DNA of 27,611 nucleotides from JAAAOZ01 sp964496595 (GTDB taxonomy: Bacteria > Chloroflexota > Anaerolineae > B4-G1 > SLSP01): the NCBI GenBank assembly GCA_964496595.1, contig CAZCAI010000054.1, forward strand, positions 1 through 27,611, in the 5' to 3' direction. The notes beneath the pieces were generated by a model. That model saw only the letters and a list, made by a program, of their open reading frames with translations, was not told where the DNA came from and searched no databases. Of the stretch, positions 1-6,692 are shown piece by piece. Made by a program: the position numbers and the translations under genes. The stretch's first letter is position 1, and each line of letters starts with the position of its first letter.

Positions 1-181
1 TCAGTATCCTCAAACGGATCGATGGGGTTGAAACCCGAGCAGGTGCTGGTGAGCAACCCGGGCGTGGCGGCTTTCAGTATCCTCAAACGGATCGATGGGG
101 TTGAAACAACTACGAGCGCTACGAGCACCGGGTCGGCGCTGACGCTTTCAGTATCCTCAAACGGATCGATGGGGTTGAAAC
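1..181 (-). CRISPR. CRISPR array, leader-proximal end (three repeats, two spacers, continues off the left edge)
   Basis: Three copies of a repeat of about 37 nt are seen at 1-34 (cut by the window edge), 71-107 and 145-181. All are identical where they overlap. They are separated by spacers of 36 nt (35-70) and 37 nt (108-144). Read on the minus strand the repeat starts GTTTCAACCCC and ends CTGAAAG, the usual layout with the crRNA 5' handle at the 3' end. The orientation is set by the promoter-bearing leader to the right (182-342), so 145-181 is the first repeat and 108-144 the newest spacer. A shared GC before CTTTCAG at both complete repeats could extend the repeat to 38 nt. The array sits next to cas4-cas2-cas1 and is presumably processed by the Cas6 at 3103-4134. 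Confidence 0.95.
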
Positions 182-342
182 CCCAACTTATTTCCCCACA
201 CGAGGGGGCTTCTGCCCCTGTTTTTAGGGCTATCTCCCCCACACGTGGGCCTCTGTTAAGGTACTATAGGGTACGACGCTCCATTTGTCAAATCGGCCTT
301 TCGAAAACCTCTTTTTGCGTCAAAACCGGGGAGGTTTGCGAA
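182..342 (-). promoter_or_regulatory. CRISPR leader with sigma70-type promoter reading into the array
   Basis: On the minus strand TTGACA (286-291) is followed, after exactly 17 nt, by TATAGT (263-268). Transcription should start near 256 and run into the first repeat about 75 nt downstream. The transcribed leader holds two copies of CGTGTGGGG (194-202 and 237-245, 43 bp apart) and a GGGGC-TTCT-GCCCC hairpin (205-218) just before the first repeat. Upstream of the -35 box there is a 7-bp inverted repeat, AAACCTC/GAGGTTT (305-311 and 331-337), a possible binding site. The promoter match is seen directly. A role for the repeated motifs in spacer integration is inference. Confidence 0.8.
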
Positions 343-344
343 AA

Positions 345-400
345 CGGAATGGGGAATGAAGAATGATAAATGGAGAATATGGAATGAAGAATGGAGTGTC
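345..400. repeat. Heptamer tandem repeat (NRGAATG units)
   Basis: Eight consecutive 7-bp units can be phased here: CGGAATG, GGGAATG, AAGAATG, ATAAATG, GAGAATA, TGGAATG, AAGAATG and GAGTGTC. They are degenerate versions of the same heptamer found at 1030-1050, 1493-1527, 2594-2691, 3092-3147 and 3512-3546. They resemble the short tandemly repeated heptanucleotides (STRR) known from cyanobacteria. The array separates the CRISPR leader from the 3' end of cas4. Confidence 0.75.
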
Positions 401-444
401 ATGGCATGATGATACTTCGATTTGGAGGGTTATGCAACTATCCG

Positions 445-1032
445 CTAGACAACATCATTGCAAAACCGGCGAAATTCACAGATGGCGCATTTGCTGCGGG
501 CGGGCGTGGGAGTGGGCATACGCTCCGCTTGGACCATCGCGCGGATCTGGGCCATGGTGTGTTCAACGTTGGCCTTGAGTTTGGCCTCTATGGCGATTTC
601 CTGCGAGCGTCGCTCCGGGATGTAGTAAATAAATCCGCGCTGGGCCGGCAGACCCATTGTCTCTTCCGATAATAGCCCATAGGCAGCTAGTTGGATATTG
701 ATGTGTTCACCGCCTCGACCAGGGGAGTTTTTATACTCCACAGGAATGACCTCCTCCGCGCGTTGGATGACCATATCGACCTGGCCACGCAGCCCCAGCG
801 TCTCGCTCTCCAGCCAGACGTTGAACTCACGCTCGCCATCGGTGAGATGATAGGCCCGCAGGCTACGGCGTTGCTCGCGATCCTCCTCCGATTCTTGCGC
901 TGCCTCACCGGCTTCCATCTTGTAGGTCGTGGGCCGAATCTTCGGTAGGCAATAACGATAGTAGATGATGCGCGGGCAGTAGGTGTATTGTCGCAGATCA
1001 CTGACGTTGAGCGTTAACAGCGATCTCTCCAT
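445..1032 (-). CDS. cas4: Cas4 exonuclease / adaptation factor
   Basis: A 195-aa RecB-family nuclease with an iron-sulphur cluster, working with Cas1-Cas2 to trim and orient new spacers. The four cluster cysteines are visible: C19 (YCPR) and C182, C185 and C191 (CAICEFRRFC). Nuclease motifs are GQVD (D86), VEYK (E99, K101) and QLAAY (Q114). Length is normal for Cas4. The ATG at 1032 has GGAGG seven bases upstream; both lie inside a heptamer repeat (1030-1050). It is the last gene before the array, separated from cas2 by a palindromic element. Cas4 usually accompanies type I systems, so its pairing here with only a type III effector is notable. Confidence 0.93.
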   Translation of the reverse strand: MERSLLTLNVSDLRQYTYCPRIIYYRYCLPKIRPTTYKMEAGEAAQESEEDREQRRSLRAYHLTDGEREFNVWLESETLGLRGQVDMVIQRAEEVIPVEYKNSPGRGGEHINIQLAAYGLLSEETMGLPAQRGFIYYIPERRSQEIAIEAKLKANVEHTMAQIRAMVQAERMPTPTPARSKCAICEFRRFCNDVV

Positions 1033-1050
1033 TCTCTATCCTCCATTTTT
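1030..1050. repeat. Heptamer repeat providing the cas4 SD and start codon
   Basis: Three heptamers on the plus strand (CATTCTC, TATCCTC, CATTTTT) read on the minus strand as a purine-rich tract. It contains GGAGG and, seven bases later, the cas4 ATG. The translation signals of cas4 are therefore built from the repeat family scattered through the locus. Confidence 0.6.
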
Positions 1051-1179
1051 GTTACTGTCACAAAGTCTTCGCCACTTGGCCCCCTGGCTCCGAGGGGATT
1101 GTCAAATCCCCGCCTAACCGCCGGATTTAGCAATCCGGCGAGAGCCTGGCACGACATGGCGAATACTTTGAGACACAAG
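1051..1179. mobile_element. MITE-like palindromic element between cas2 and cas4
   Basis: A non-coding unit of about 130 bp bounded by an imperfect 19-bp inverted repeat (1056-1074 against 1157-1175, 17 of 19 positions matching). Inside are two perfect hairpins: GGGGATT-GTCA-AATCCCC (1094-1111) and a 9-bp stem, CGCCGGATT/AATCCGGCG, around TAGC (1119-1140). The octamer CCATTTTT flanks the unit on both sides (1043-1050 and 1180-1187), as expected of a target-site duplication. The left octamer overlaps a heptamer repeat, so it could be coincidence. Alternatives are a REP-like sequence or a structured intercistronic RNA. Confidence 0.5.
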
Positions 1180-1193
1180 CCATTTTTCATCTC

Positions 1194-1451
1194 TTATTCC
1201 TCGTCCTCTGTTTGATCAATTTCGATCTTGTTCTGCCAATCCTTCTCACAGATGGGATAGAGATAGATTTTACCCTCGCGCTTGCCCAATCGATTCTGAA
1301 CTTTTTCCATCAGCTCCTCTTGGTGAACGCGGCCCAGCACGCCCATAAAGGCGCTGTACTGGATGCGATCCAACCCGTAATCCTGACAGATGTCAGCCAC
1401 CTTGCCGCGTGTGCTATCATGCGAAATGTCATATACAACCAACAAATGCAT
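1194..1451 (-). CDS. cas2: Cas2 adaptation protein
   Basis: An 85-aa ferredoxin-fold Cas2, the structural partner of Cas1 in spacer integration. It begins MHLLVVYDIS, the conserved first strand with the family's Asp, and continues with the typical helix SAFMGVL. I chose the ATG at 1451 because GGAG lies six bases upstream. An ATG at 1457 directly abuts the GGAG, and the TTG at 1463 gives no better match. It lies downstream of cas1, with a heptamer array in between, and ends in an acidic tail (TEDEE). Confidence 0.93.
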   Translation of the reverse strand: MHLLVVYDISHDSTRGKVADICQDYGLDRIQYSAFMGVLGRVHQEELMEKVQNRLGKREGKIYLYPICEKDWQNKIEIDQTEDEE

Positions 1452-1492
1452 AGTCATCTCCAAATGGGGAATGCAGAAGCGTCTTTCCTATC

Positions 1493-1527
1493 CATTCTCC
1501 ATTCTTCATTCCCTATTCTACATCATC
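1493..1527. repeat. Heptamer tandem repeat between cas1 and cas2
   Basis: Five units in phase: CATTCTC, CATTCTT, CATTCCC, TATTCTA, CATCATC. The array ends eight bases short of the cas1 stop codon, so it lies in the untranslated spacer between cas1 and cas2. Confidence 0.75.
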
Positions 1528-1534
1528 CTTCCCC

Positions 1535-2575
1535 CTACCATCCTGCCACAAACGGCTTATACTTCGCGCGGTCGCCCCGGACATAGGTAGCGATATGCCG
1601 CGCCTGGGTCTGCAGAATCCAGCGCAACTTCTGGCGCTTGCGCTCATAGCGCTCGGTGCTCTCTTCTAACCGATCCAAGACCCGCTCAGCGATGTTGCGC
1701 CGCGTCTCGCGGGTCAACCAGCCCTTTTTATCCACGTCTAACGCCATCCCCAGACCGATCATCCCCCAAATGGTGCGGTCGACGACGGGGGCGCGGAATT
1801 CCTCGATAAGGTCAAGCACCAGGCTGGGCTTGCCGGGGCGATCCACGTGGATGTAGCCGGCATAAGGGTCCAGGCCCGCAAGCAGCACAGCCCGCTCGAC
1901 TTGGCCGTAGAGCACGCCATAGCCATAGTTGAGAGCGCTGTTCACCGGATCGCGCGCCCCTCGGCCCCGCCGACCCGGCCATGCCAGCGCTGGCGGCACG
2001 ATGGTATGCAGTCCCTCCCAATAATAGCGCGCGGCGCGGCCTTCGATGGAGAGCAGATTGGCGCGCATCTCGTCCATCCCCAGTTTGCGGGCCGTTGCGC
2101 GCCACGCTTTGATCTCTGGGGTGTGATCACCTACCTTATCAGCGGCCGCCCGCAGAGCGCGGTACGTCTCCGGCGCTTTCTGCTTCCGCGATTTGGCCAG
2201 ATATTTGAGCAAGCGGCTCTGGTTGCGGATTTTGCCGCGCGCAAAGGCGGCGGCCAGTGCGATCCCCCGGCCATCTTCGTAAGCAGCATACTGCGCGCGG
2301 CGCGTCTGCACCGTACCGCCCAGTCCCGCCGAGTAGAGGGCCGCGTAGGGCGTCCCTTTCCACGAAAGATAATGCACGGGAATCCCCTGTCCGGCGCAGA
2401 GCGCCAGCGCGTCACTGGAGATCGTGACCGCCTTCCCGGAGATCAACACCTGCTCTAAAAAGAGCACCGGCGCTTCTTCGATTACCTTGCCTTTGTGTTT
2501 GACGTACAACCGCTGGCTGTGCCGTCCCACAAAAGAACCGTAGCCTTCCACAAGCAACACACGTTGTCGGGTCAT
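1535..2575 (-). CDS. cas1: Cas1 integrase
   Basis: A 346-aa Cas1, the metal-dependent integrase that inserts spacers at the leader-repeat junction. The catalytic glutamate is in SIEGRAARYYW (E178), the histidine in GYIHVDRPGKPS (H243), and the acidic cluster is LDLIEEFR (D255, E258, E259). An N-terminal beta domain (about 1-90) and an alpha-helical C-terminal domain are as usual, and the length is typical. The ATG at 2575 has AAGGAG eight bases upstream. The gene is GC-rich compared with the cmr genes. It is followed by cas2 and cas4 and forms the adaptation module beside the array. Confidence 0.96.
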   Translation of the reverse strand: MTRQRVLLVEGYGSFVGRHSQRLYVKHKGKVIEEAPVLFLEQVLISGKAVTISSDALALCAGQGIPVHYLSWKGTPYAALYSAGLGGTVQTRRAQYAAYEDGRGIALAAAFARGKIRNQSRLLKYLAKSRKQKAPETYRALRAAADKVGDHTPEIKAWRATARKLGMDEMRANLLSIEGRAARYYWEGLHTIVPPALAWPGRRGRGARDPVNSALNYGYGVLYGQVERAVLLAGLDPYAGYIHVDRPGKPSLVLDLIEEFRAPVVDRTIWGMIGLGMALDVDKKGWLTRETRRNIAERVLDRLEESTERYERKRQKLRWILQTQARHIATYVRGDRAKYKPFVAGW

Positions 2576-2593
2576 AGACTCTCCTTAAAAAGG

Positions 2594-2691
2594 GGGAATG
2601 GGGAATAGGGAATAAAGAATATAGAATAGAGAATGGAGGGAAAATCACTTTCCCATCATTCTTCATTCATCATTCTGCATTTCCCATCCTC
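2594..2691. repeat. Inverted pair of heptamer arrays upstream of cas1
   Basis: Seven units in one orientation (2594-2642: GGGAATG, GGGAATA, GGGAATA, AAGAATA, TAGAATA, GAGAATG, GAGGGAA) face five units in the other (2657-2691: CATTCTT, CATTCAT, CATTCTG, CATTTCC, CATCCTC). Because the two arms are complementary, a long imperfect hairpin could form upstream of cas1. The right arm also encodes the last residues of the dead four-helix-bundle gene. Confidence 0.7.
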
Positions 2692-3041
2692 TTTTGACGT
2701 TTGATCTCGGTCACGAGGAGGGCAATGATTTCATCTAACAGCGCCAAGCGATGCTGCACCACAGCTTCTGGAAGCAGCGCCCGCCCTCGCCAATACCAAC
2801 CTTTGGTCTCCCGAGCTGAACCCAAAGTGAATTTCAGAAAGCGCGCTTGATCGCGTCCCCAACCTCGCCCGTGTCCTTCTTCTATGTTAGCGCTGATCGA
2901 GCCAGCACTACGGATGATCTGATCGACAATCGCCCACCCGCGTCGTTCCTTCTGCCAGTGATCACAATCCCTCTACACCAAATCATAAAGAAACAACGCC
3001 TTTCGATACCCATAAAACTGCCACACCGGCCCCCGCTTTAT
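2670..3041 (-). pseudogene. Four-helix-bundle (23S rRNA IVS-type) protein, broken by an internal stop
   Basis: Minus-strand translation gives an open frame with the family signature RSAGSISANIEEGHGRG, preceded by VWQFYGYRKALFLYDLV and followed by a long helical tail ending KRQKRMGNAE. This matches the four-helix-bundle family often called S23 or IVS protein, which also includes the Avd proteins of diversity-generating retroelements. A TAG at 2973-2975 interrupts the frame in the first helix, and no convincing start codon or ribosome-binding site precedes it. The last four residues come from a heptamer repeat, as in other members I have seen with repetitive tails. No reverse transcriptase or variable repeat is nearby, so an Avd role is unlikely. 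Confidence 0.7.
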
Positions 3042-3091
3042 CCCCCCGCTACCCCATCCATCCACGCCTCATAATCCTTCACCTTAACCTC

Positions 3092-3147
3092 CATCCTCCA
3101 TCCTACATTCTGCATTCTGCATTCTCCATTCGATACATCCCATTCCC
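3092..3147. repeat. Heptamer array forming the 3' end of cas6
   Basis: Eight units in phase: CATCCTC, CATCCTA, CATTCTG, CATTCTG, CATTCTC, CATTCGA, TACATCC, CATTCCC. From 3103 onward they are translated as the last residues of Cas6 (GMYRMENAECRM), so the array has replaced or extended the natural C-terminus. Confidence 0.75.
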
Positions 3148-4134
3148 CTTCGTCGCATCTTTGCCGACGTGCGTGAACTGCCCCCAGATCAGGTAAGGCA
3201 GGAAGGGCGACCAATCCTCGGCGGCCAACGTCACTGTGCCCAGCAGGCCACTGGTAGGGGACTCCGCTCGGCGGCGCGTCGAATAGCTGCGCAGTTCTTC
3301 CCAATGCAGGTCGTTATCGATGACGCGGACGTTTTCCGAGGCGGCTACCAGGCCGGAGAAATCAACATCGAGTTTGGTGGAGGAGAAATCGCGGCTCAGC
3401 GCCTCCAATCGATCCAACAGCCGTTGCAGCAGCGGCTTGAAGTGAAAGTCGCGCGGCTTCACCAACCGCCCGTCCGCCACCAACCGCGTCGGCGTCAGAA
3501 ACCGCACCTCACATTCTCCATTTTTTATTCTGGATGCTGCATTCCCCACCACCTGCGCATACGTAATCGGCACATCCGGTACCTGGACGGTGTTATCCTC
3601 GGCGGCCAGCACGGGGTGCCGCTCGCCGGTGAGTGGATTCTCCGCCCAGACCTCCTGAATCTTCACGACGCCCCGGCGCCAATGGCCGTCCTCGCGCTGC
3701 ATCCGCCGCCCGATGCCCTCCGTCTCAAAGCTCTGGACGGTCAGCACGATGTAGGGGAAGAGTTGGAGCGCCTGCGCGTAGAGCGTCAGGCCGAACTCGA
3801 AGCGCTCACCGGGCTGATGGTGAAAGAAGAGCCGCCCGCGCTCGTCCTCGACGGGATGGCCCAAGTCCGTGATCGGCGGCTGAATGGTGTAGGGGCGCGG
3901 GACATCGCGTCCGCCTGGCGCGCCGGGCTTGAGGGTGCTGAGCAGCGTCGCCACCGGGCAGGTGGTCACCAGTGGGCAGACGGTACACTCTTTCGCCTGA
4001 CGATTATTGCAAAAGCGGTTCAACATCGCGTGGTAAAGCGCACCTCGGATGGCAGAACCCTGGTGCTCGTTCAGTTCAATCGTCGTCCGCACTTCGGTGA
4101 GGAATCGCAGACGATGAGCTTTGAAGTTGTGCAT
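3103..4134 (-). CDS. cas6: Cas6 pre-crRNA endoribonuclease (RAMP), with repeat-derived segments
   Basis: A 343-aa RAMP protein that cuts the CRISPR transcript within the repeat. A cysteine cluster is seen near residues 42-59 (C...CTVCP...TTCP), common in this Cas6 group. The C-terminal half matches the Cas6 C-terminal family: FLTPTRLV, a helical LLQRLLDRLEAL stretch, RSYSTRRR, SGLLGTVTL, then the glycine-rich GQFTHVGKDATKGNG. The ATG at 4134 has GGAG eight bases upstream. Two segments are made of heptamer DNA: 3512-3546 (NAASRIKNGEC) and the C-terminus from 3147 to the stop. The active-site histidine cannot be assigned with confidence. It probably shares an operon with the csx15/CARF genes upstream. 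Confidence 0.92.
   Translation of the reverse strand: MHNFKAHRLRFLTEVRTTIELNEHQGSAIRGALYHAMLNRFCNNRQAKECTVCPLVTTCPVATLLSTLKPGAPGGRDVPRPYTIQPPITDLGHPVEDERGRLFFHHQPGERFEFGLTLYAQALQLFPYIVLTVQSFETEGIGRRMQREDGHWRRGVVKIQEVWAENPLTGERHPVLAAEDNTVQVPDVPITYAQVVGNAASRIKNGECEVRFLTPTRLVADGRLVKPRDFHFKPLLQRLLDRLEALSRDFSSTKLDVDFSGLVAASENVRVIDNDLHWEELRSYSTRRRAESPTSGLLGTVTLAAEDWSPFLPYLIWGQFTHVGKDATKGNGMYRMENAECRM
3512..3546. repeat. Heptamer array inside the cas6 reading frame
   Basis: Five units (CATTCTC, CATTTTT, TATTCTG, GATGCTG, CATTCCC) lie within cas6 and are translated on the minus strand as NAASRIKNGEC. They fall between the conserved ITYAQVV and VRFLTPTRL segments, probably a surface loop. The frame remains open, so the insertion was tolerated. 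Confidence 0.7.
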
Positions 4135-4220
4135 AAGCTTGATCTCCTTCGGAAAATAAAAGATTGGAGGATGGAGGGAGGGGGAGCGTGATGCAGTGCT
4201 GTTGCGATTTTTTTTCGAGG

Positions 4221-4255
4221 CCCTCCCGCAGGATTAGTTAGGTCCTGCGGGAGGG
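4221..4255. other. Perfect 13-bp inverted repeat between csx15 and cas6
   Basis: CCCTCCCGCAGGA (4221-4233) and its exact complement (4243-4255) enclose a 9-nt loop. The T-run (4208-4215) lies on the wrong side for a plus-strand terminator, and on the minus strand it reads as A's. A standard intrinsic terminator is therefore not supported. An intercistronic processing or stabilising hairpin for the leftward operon is a reasonable guess. Confidence 0.6.
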
Positions 4256-4262
4256 AGTCTCG

Positions 4263-4643
4263 TTAGCGCTGCCGCCGGGCTTGATCTCGAACTGTTTGTA
4301 AGTCCATGATCTCGGCGACCTCGAATCTCCGAGGGAGGCTGCCCTCCACTGGGCGCAGTCGCACGCAGGGCGGGAAGTAACCGCAACGCCCGTGGAGATC
4401 CGCCAGCAGCATCGCCGCGCTGAAGTTGAGCGCCGGCGGGTTGACCAGCAGCGGCAGCGTCTGCCACTCGGCGGATGAGAGGCCGGCCTCGTCGGCCATC
4501 GCCGCGACCTGGGGGGCCAGCGGCTGCTGCGGGTCGATCTGGCTGGGGATGTCGACGACGCGCTCGATGGTCTGGTCGGTGAGGGCTTCGATTTGCGCGC
4601 GCTGGTCGTCGGTCAGCGGGTGGGCGAAGTTGAGGAGGATCAT
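4263..4643 (-). CDS. csx15: Csx15-like small type III CRISPR accessory protein
   Basis: A 126-aa protein starting MILLNFAHPLTDDQRAQIEAL, with a central PLLVNPPALNFSAAMLLADL and HGRCGYFPPCVRLRPV, and ending in a basic helix. From memory this pattern fits the Csx15 family of small proteins found in type III loci. Related small families (Csx16, Csx20) have been reported as ring nucleases that degrade cyclic oligoadenylates, so a signal-quenching role is plausible but is inference. Its ATG overlaps the stop of the upstream CARF gene (TAATG), with AGGAGG just before, indicating translational coupling. The first 31 residues recur as a fragment at 5642-5737. Confidence 0.6.
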   Translation of the reverse strand: MILLNFAHPLTDDQRAQIEALTDQTIERVVDIPSQIDPQQPLAPQVAAMADEAGLSSAEWQTLPLLVNPPALNFSAAMLLADLHGRCGYFPPCVRLRPVEGSLPRRFEVAEIMDLQTVRDQARRQR

Positions 4644-5617
4644 TATGTCACCTCCAAGTCGATTCTTTCTCTTTCAATCCAAGGCTCTTTCTGAGCTAAC
4701 CCCTCAATGGTCGGAGGCATCTGTCGGGCCTCTTCTAAACGCTCTTGATATGGTCGGATCAACGCCCATTGCGGCCCGACAATATATCCCCTCCCCGTTT
4801 CGGCGATCAGGCCTTGCTTCCACATTGGTGTCAAGTACTCCTTCATCAGCGTCTCTTCTGAATCCACTCCACGCATCAGATCATAGTACTGGTTGTAGCT
4901 TCGACTGTAGATAGTGGAGGCATCCATCGGCTCCTGGGTTATCATCTCCAGAATGGCTAACGTCAGGCGACTGAGCGCCAGTGGCATCACCGGCAGTTCG
5001 ACCCAGTAGCCGTTCTCGGCGGTGAAACGCACACAGCGTTCAGCAGCACGGTTTTCAGCTTGCACGTAGTAGAGCCGAGCCACTTCGCCAGAAAGATTGG
5101 CCGCCAACTCCAGGGCGAAATTGGTCACGTTGTTGCCACCGGTCAGGTTGATCCACATCTCGTGTCCTTGACCGCCGACACCGCTCAACGCGGCAACGAC
5201 TTGGATGATACGTTGGTAGGTCATTTGGATATTGCGGCGGTCGATTTCGCACCAGAAAATGTCGCCTTTTTTCCGTCCCTTGGCGATGCCCGACCACTCC
5301 TGTTTGAGTAAACCCCGGAGGACATCCTTCATCGGCCCCCCCTCTTTTTGGGAGGCGGCGGTAATCTGATCAGGCGGATTGTCGGTATAGTTATAAGCGG
5401 GCAGCTCGCCGGTCAGCATTTCGCGGGTGGTGAAGAGCACCAGCGCCTGCACATCGCCAACTTTCTCGTCGCGTGCGCGATGCTCGCGCTCGCCAGAGCG
5501 GGCGAAAAACTCTTCGTCTTTGTCATTCCAACGTTGATAGCGGTGGGCCAGGTAGGAAAGCGGCCCGGTCACAGCACCAGGCGAACGCCCTAAGCCCATT
5601 AAATGATATACGCCCAT
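4643..5617 (-). CDS. CARF-winged-helix protein (cOA-responsive regulator), copy 1
   Basis: A 324-aa protein. Residues 1-210 form a CARF-type Rossmann sensor: it begins MGVYHLMGLGRSPGAVT and has the ligand-loop motif MWINLTGGNNVTN (residues 154-166). Residues about 212-295 look like a winged helix (AILEMITQEPMDASTIYSRS, a recognition helix around YDLMRG, then IAETGRGYIVGP). No nuclease motif (HEPN RxxxxH or PD-D/ExK) is visible. It is a clear paralogue of the gene at 5734-6675 with the same start and domain order. AAAGGAG lies 10 bases before the ATG. It is GC-rich, whereas its paralogue is AT-rich. Binding of cyclic oligoadenylate made by Cas10, and control of promoters, are inferred from the domains. 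Confidence 0.8.
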   Translation of the reverse strand: MGVYHLMGLGRSPGAVTGPLSYLAHRYQRWNDKDEEFFARSGEREHRARDEKVGDVQALVLFTTREMLTGELPAYNYTDNPPDQITAASQKEGGPMKDVLRGLLKQEWSGIAKGRKKGDIFWCEIDRRNIQMTYQRIIQVVAALSGVGGQGHEMWINLTGGNNVTNFALELAANLSGEVARLYYVQAENRAAERCVRFTAENGYWVELPVMPLALSRLTLAILEMITQEPMDASTIYSRSYNQYYDLMRGVDSEETLMKEYLTPMWKQGLIAETGRGYIVGPQWALIRPYQERLEEARQMPPTIEGLAQKEPWIERERIDLEVT

Positions 5618-5641
5618 AATTTGCAGCTCCTTTCTTTAGGT

Positions 5642-5737
5642 TTATTGCCGGCCTGCCTTGAGGGCTTGGTCAGTGAGGGTTTCGATTTGGGCGCGCTGGT
5701 CGTCGGTCAATGGGTGGGCGAAGTTGAGGAGGATCAT
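5642..5737 (-). pseudogene. Truncated csx15 duplicate (31 aa)
   Basis: The frame reads MILLNFAHPLTDDQRAQIE, then TLTDQALKAGRQ and stop. Its first 19 residues are identical to the Csx15-like protein at 4263-4643, and the DNA is also highly similar. Its ATG overlaps the stop of the upstream CARF gene by four bases (ATGA), the same CARF-csx15 coupling as in the intact module. The rest of the gene is missing. This is the remnant of a second csx15 left by tandem duplication of a CARF-csx15 pair. Confidence 0.8.
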
Positions 5738-6675
5738 AGAGGCACCTTCTCAAAGACATCGCTGGGTTTTAACGGTGAAGAAAGTTCCTCTTTGTAGATT
5801 AAAGCTCTCATATACTCGTCCTCCATCAAATCTAGAAAACGTCGTCCCGCCGGAGAGAGTCGATTAGAGTTACCTTGACGTTCAATCAACCATCCATCGA
5901 GTTTGTTGAGGTAATCTGAAGCAAAGTTGTCTTTTTTATCTCCTAATTGCCAACGCTGCTTTACGACCCGACTGAACAACTCGCTCTTTTTAACCCAACC
6001 TTTTTGCTCTTCCAACACTCGTAGAATGGCTTCATAGTCTCGATCAAAGTTCACCTTGAAGACAGGGATGTCGTGCCAGAACTCAGACTCATTAACCGGG
6101 CGCAGGAAACGGATGTTGCGAGTGTAGGTGTAGTATGCACGACCGGTTATCCCGCTCATTACTGTGGTCAACAACGCAGCAATATTCATCACGTTTGACC
6201 CACCGGTCAAGTTAACCCATATCTCTCGTCCTGTATCATCTGGGGGACTGAGCGCGCAGAAAGCTTGGACTACCTGGTTCAGATTGAATTCTAAATCGTG
6301 ATAGTTAGCTTCTAACCAATAGACTTTACCCTCCTCTCTACTCAACATCGCTCCAAATTCCTTTCTGATAAAATCCAAAACTATTTCAAATGCTATCAAC
6401 CTACCATCAGCATCGCCCAAGGGAAGTTCTTGACCTTTATCTGTGCCATAAAAGTTATCGACATACTTGTCGTCTTCTCGAGCAGAAAGTTCACCGTTTC
6501 TTACCTCGGGGGTTGTAAAGATAACTATACCGCTGACCTTCTTCACACTTGAACGGTTGCTATCTCCACCGAAGAACTTAACGTCTTGTTGTTTATAACA
6601 TCTTTTGATATGAGAAAGAGCTGAAGTTACTGCACCCGGAGATTTGCCTAGTGATAGAAAATGCCATACACCCAT
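5734..6675 (-). CDS. CARF-winged-helix protein (cOA-responsive regulator), copy 2
   Basis: A 313-aa paralogue of the 4643-5617 gene. It starts MGVWHFLSLGKSPGAVT, has the CARF loop EIWVNLTGGSNVMN (151-164), and carries a winged-helix-like C-terminus (about 210-283; ILRVLEEQKGWVKKSELFSRV, then a wing near NRLSPAGRRFL). No nuclease motif is visible. AGGAGG precedes the ATG by nine bases. It follows cmr6 by 17 nt, so it is probably co-transcribed with the effector genes. It is much more AT-rich than copy 1, so the two copies have diverged for some time or came from different sources. Confidence 0.8.
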   Translation of the reverse strand: MGVWHFLSLGKSPGAVTSALSHIKRCYKQQDVKFFGGDSNRSSVKKVSGIVIFTTPEVRNGELSAREDDKYVDNFYGTDKGQELPLGDADGRLIAFEIVLDFIRKEFGAMLSREEGKVYWLEANYHDLEFNLNQVVQAFCALSPPDDTGREIWVNLTGGSNVMNIAALLTTVMSGITGRAYYTYTRNIRFLRPVNESEFWHDIPVFKVNFDRDYEAILRVLEEQKGWVKKSELFSRVVKQRWQLGDKKDNFASDYLNKLDGWLIERQGNSNRLSPAGRRFLDLMEDEYMRALIYKEELSSPLKPSDVFEKVPL

Positions 6676-6692
6676 AATTTAACCTCCTAAAT

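Noticed and set aside
108..144. Self-targeting spacer (partial match of TACGAGCGCT to 25620-25630)
   Set aside because: Only about ten bases match before the sequences diverge.
1847..2458. Plus-strand reading frame opposite cas1
   Set aside because: Antisense shadow of cas1, whose catalytic motifs are all present on the other strand.
2670..3041. Diversity-generating retroelement accessory gene (avd)
   Set aside because: The four-helix fold is shared, but no reverse transcriptase, template repeat or variable repeat is present.
3169..4191. Long plus-strand reading frame (340 codons) across cas6
   Set aside because: It is the antisense of the clearly recognised cas6, lacks a ribosome-binding site and has no protein family resemblance.
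4208..4255. Intrinsic terminator between csx15 and cas6
   Set aside because: The hairpin is perfect, but the homopolymer is on the wrong side for either strand to produce hairpin followed by U's.
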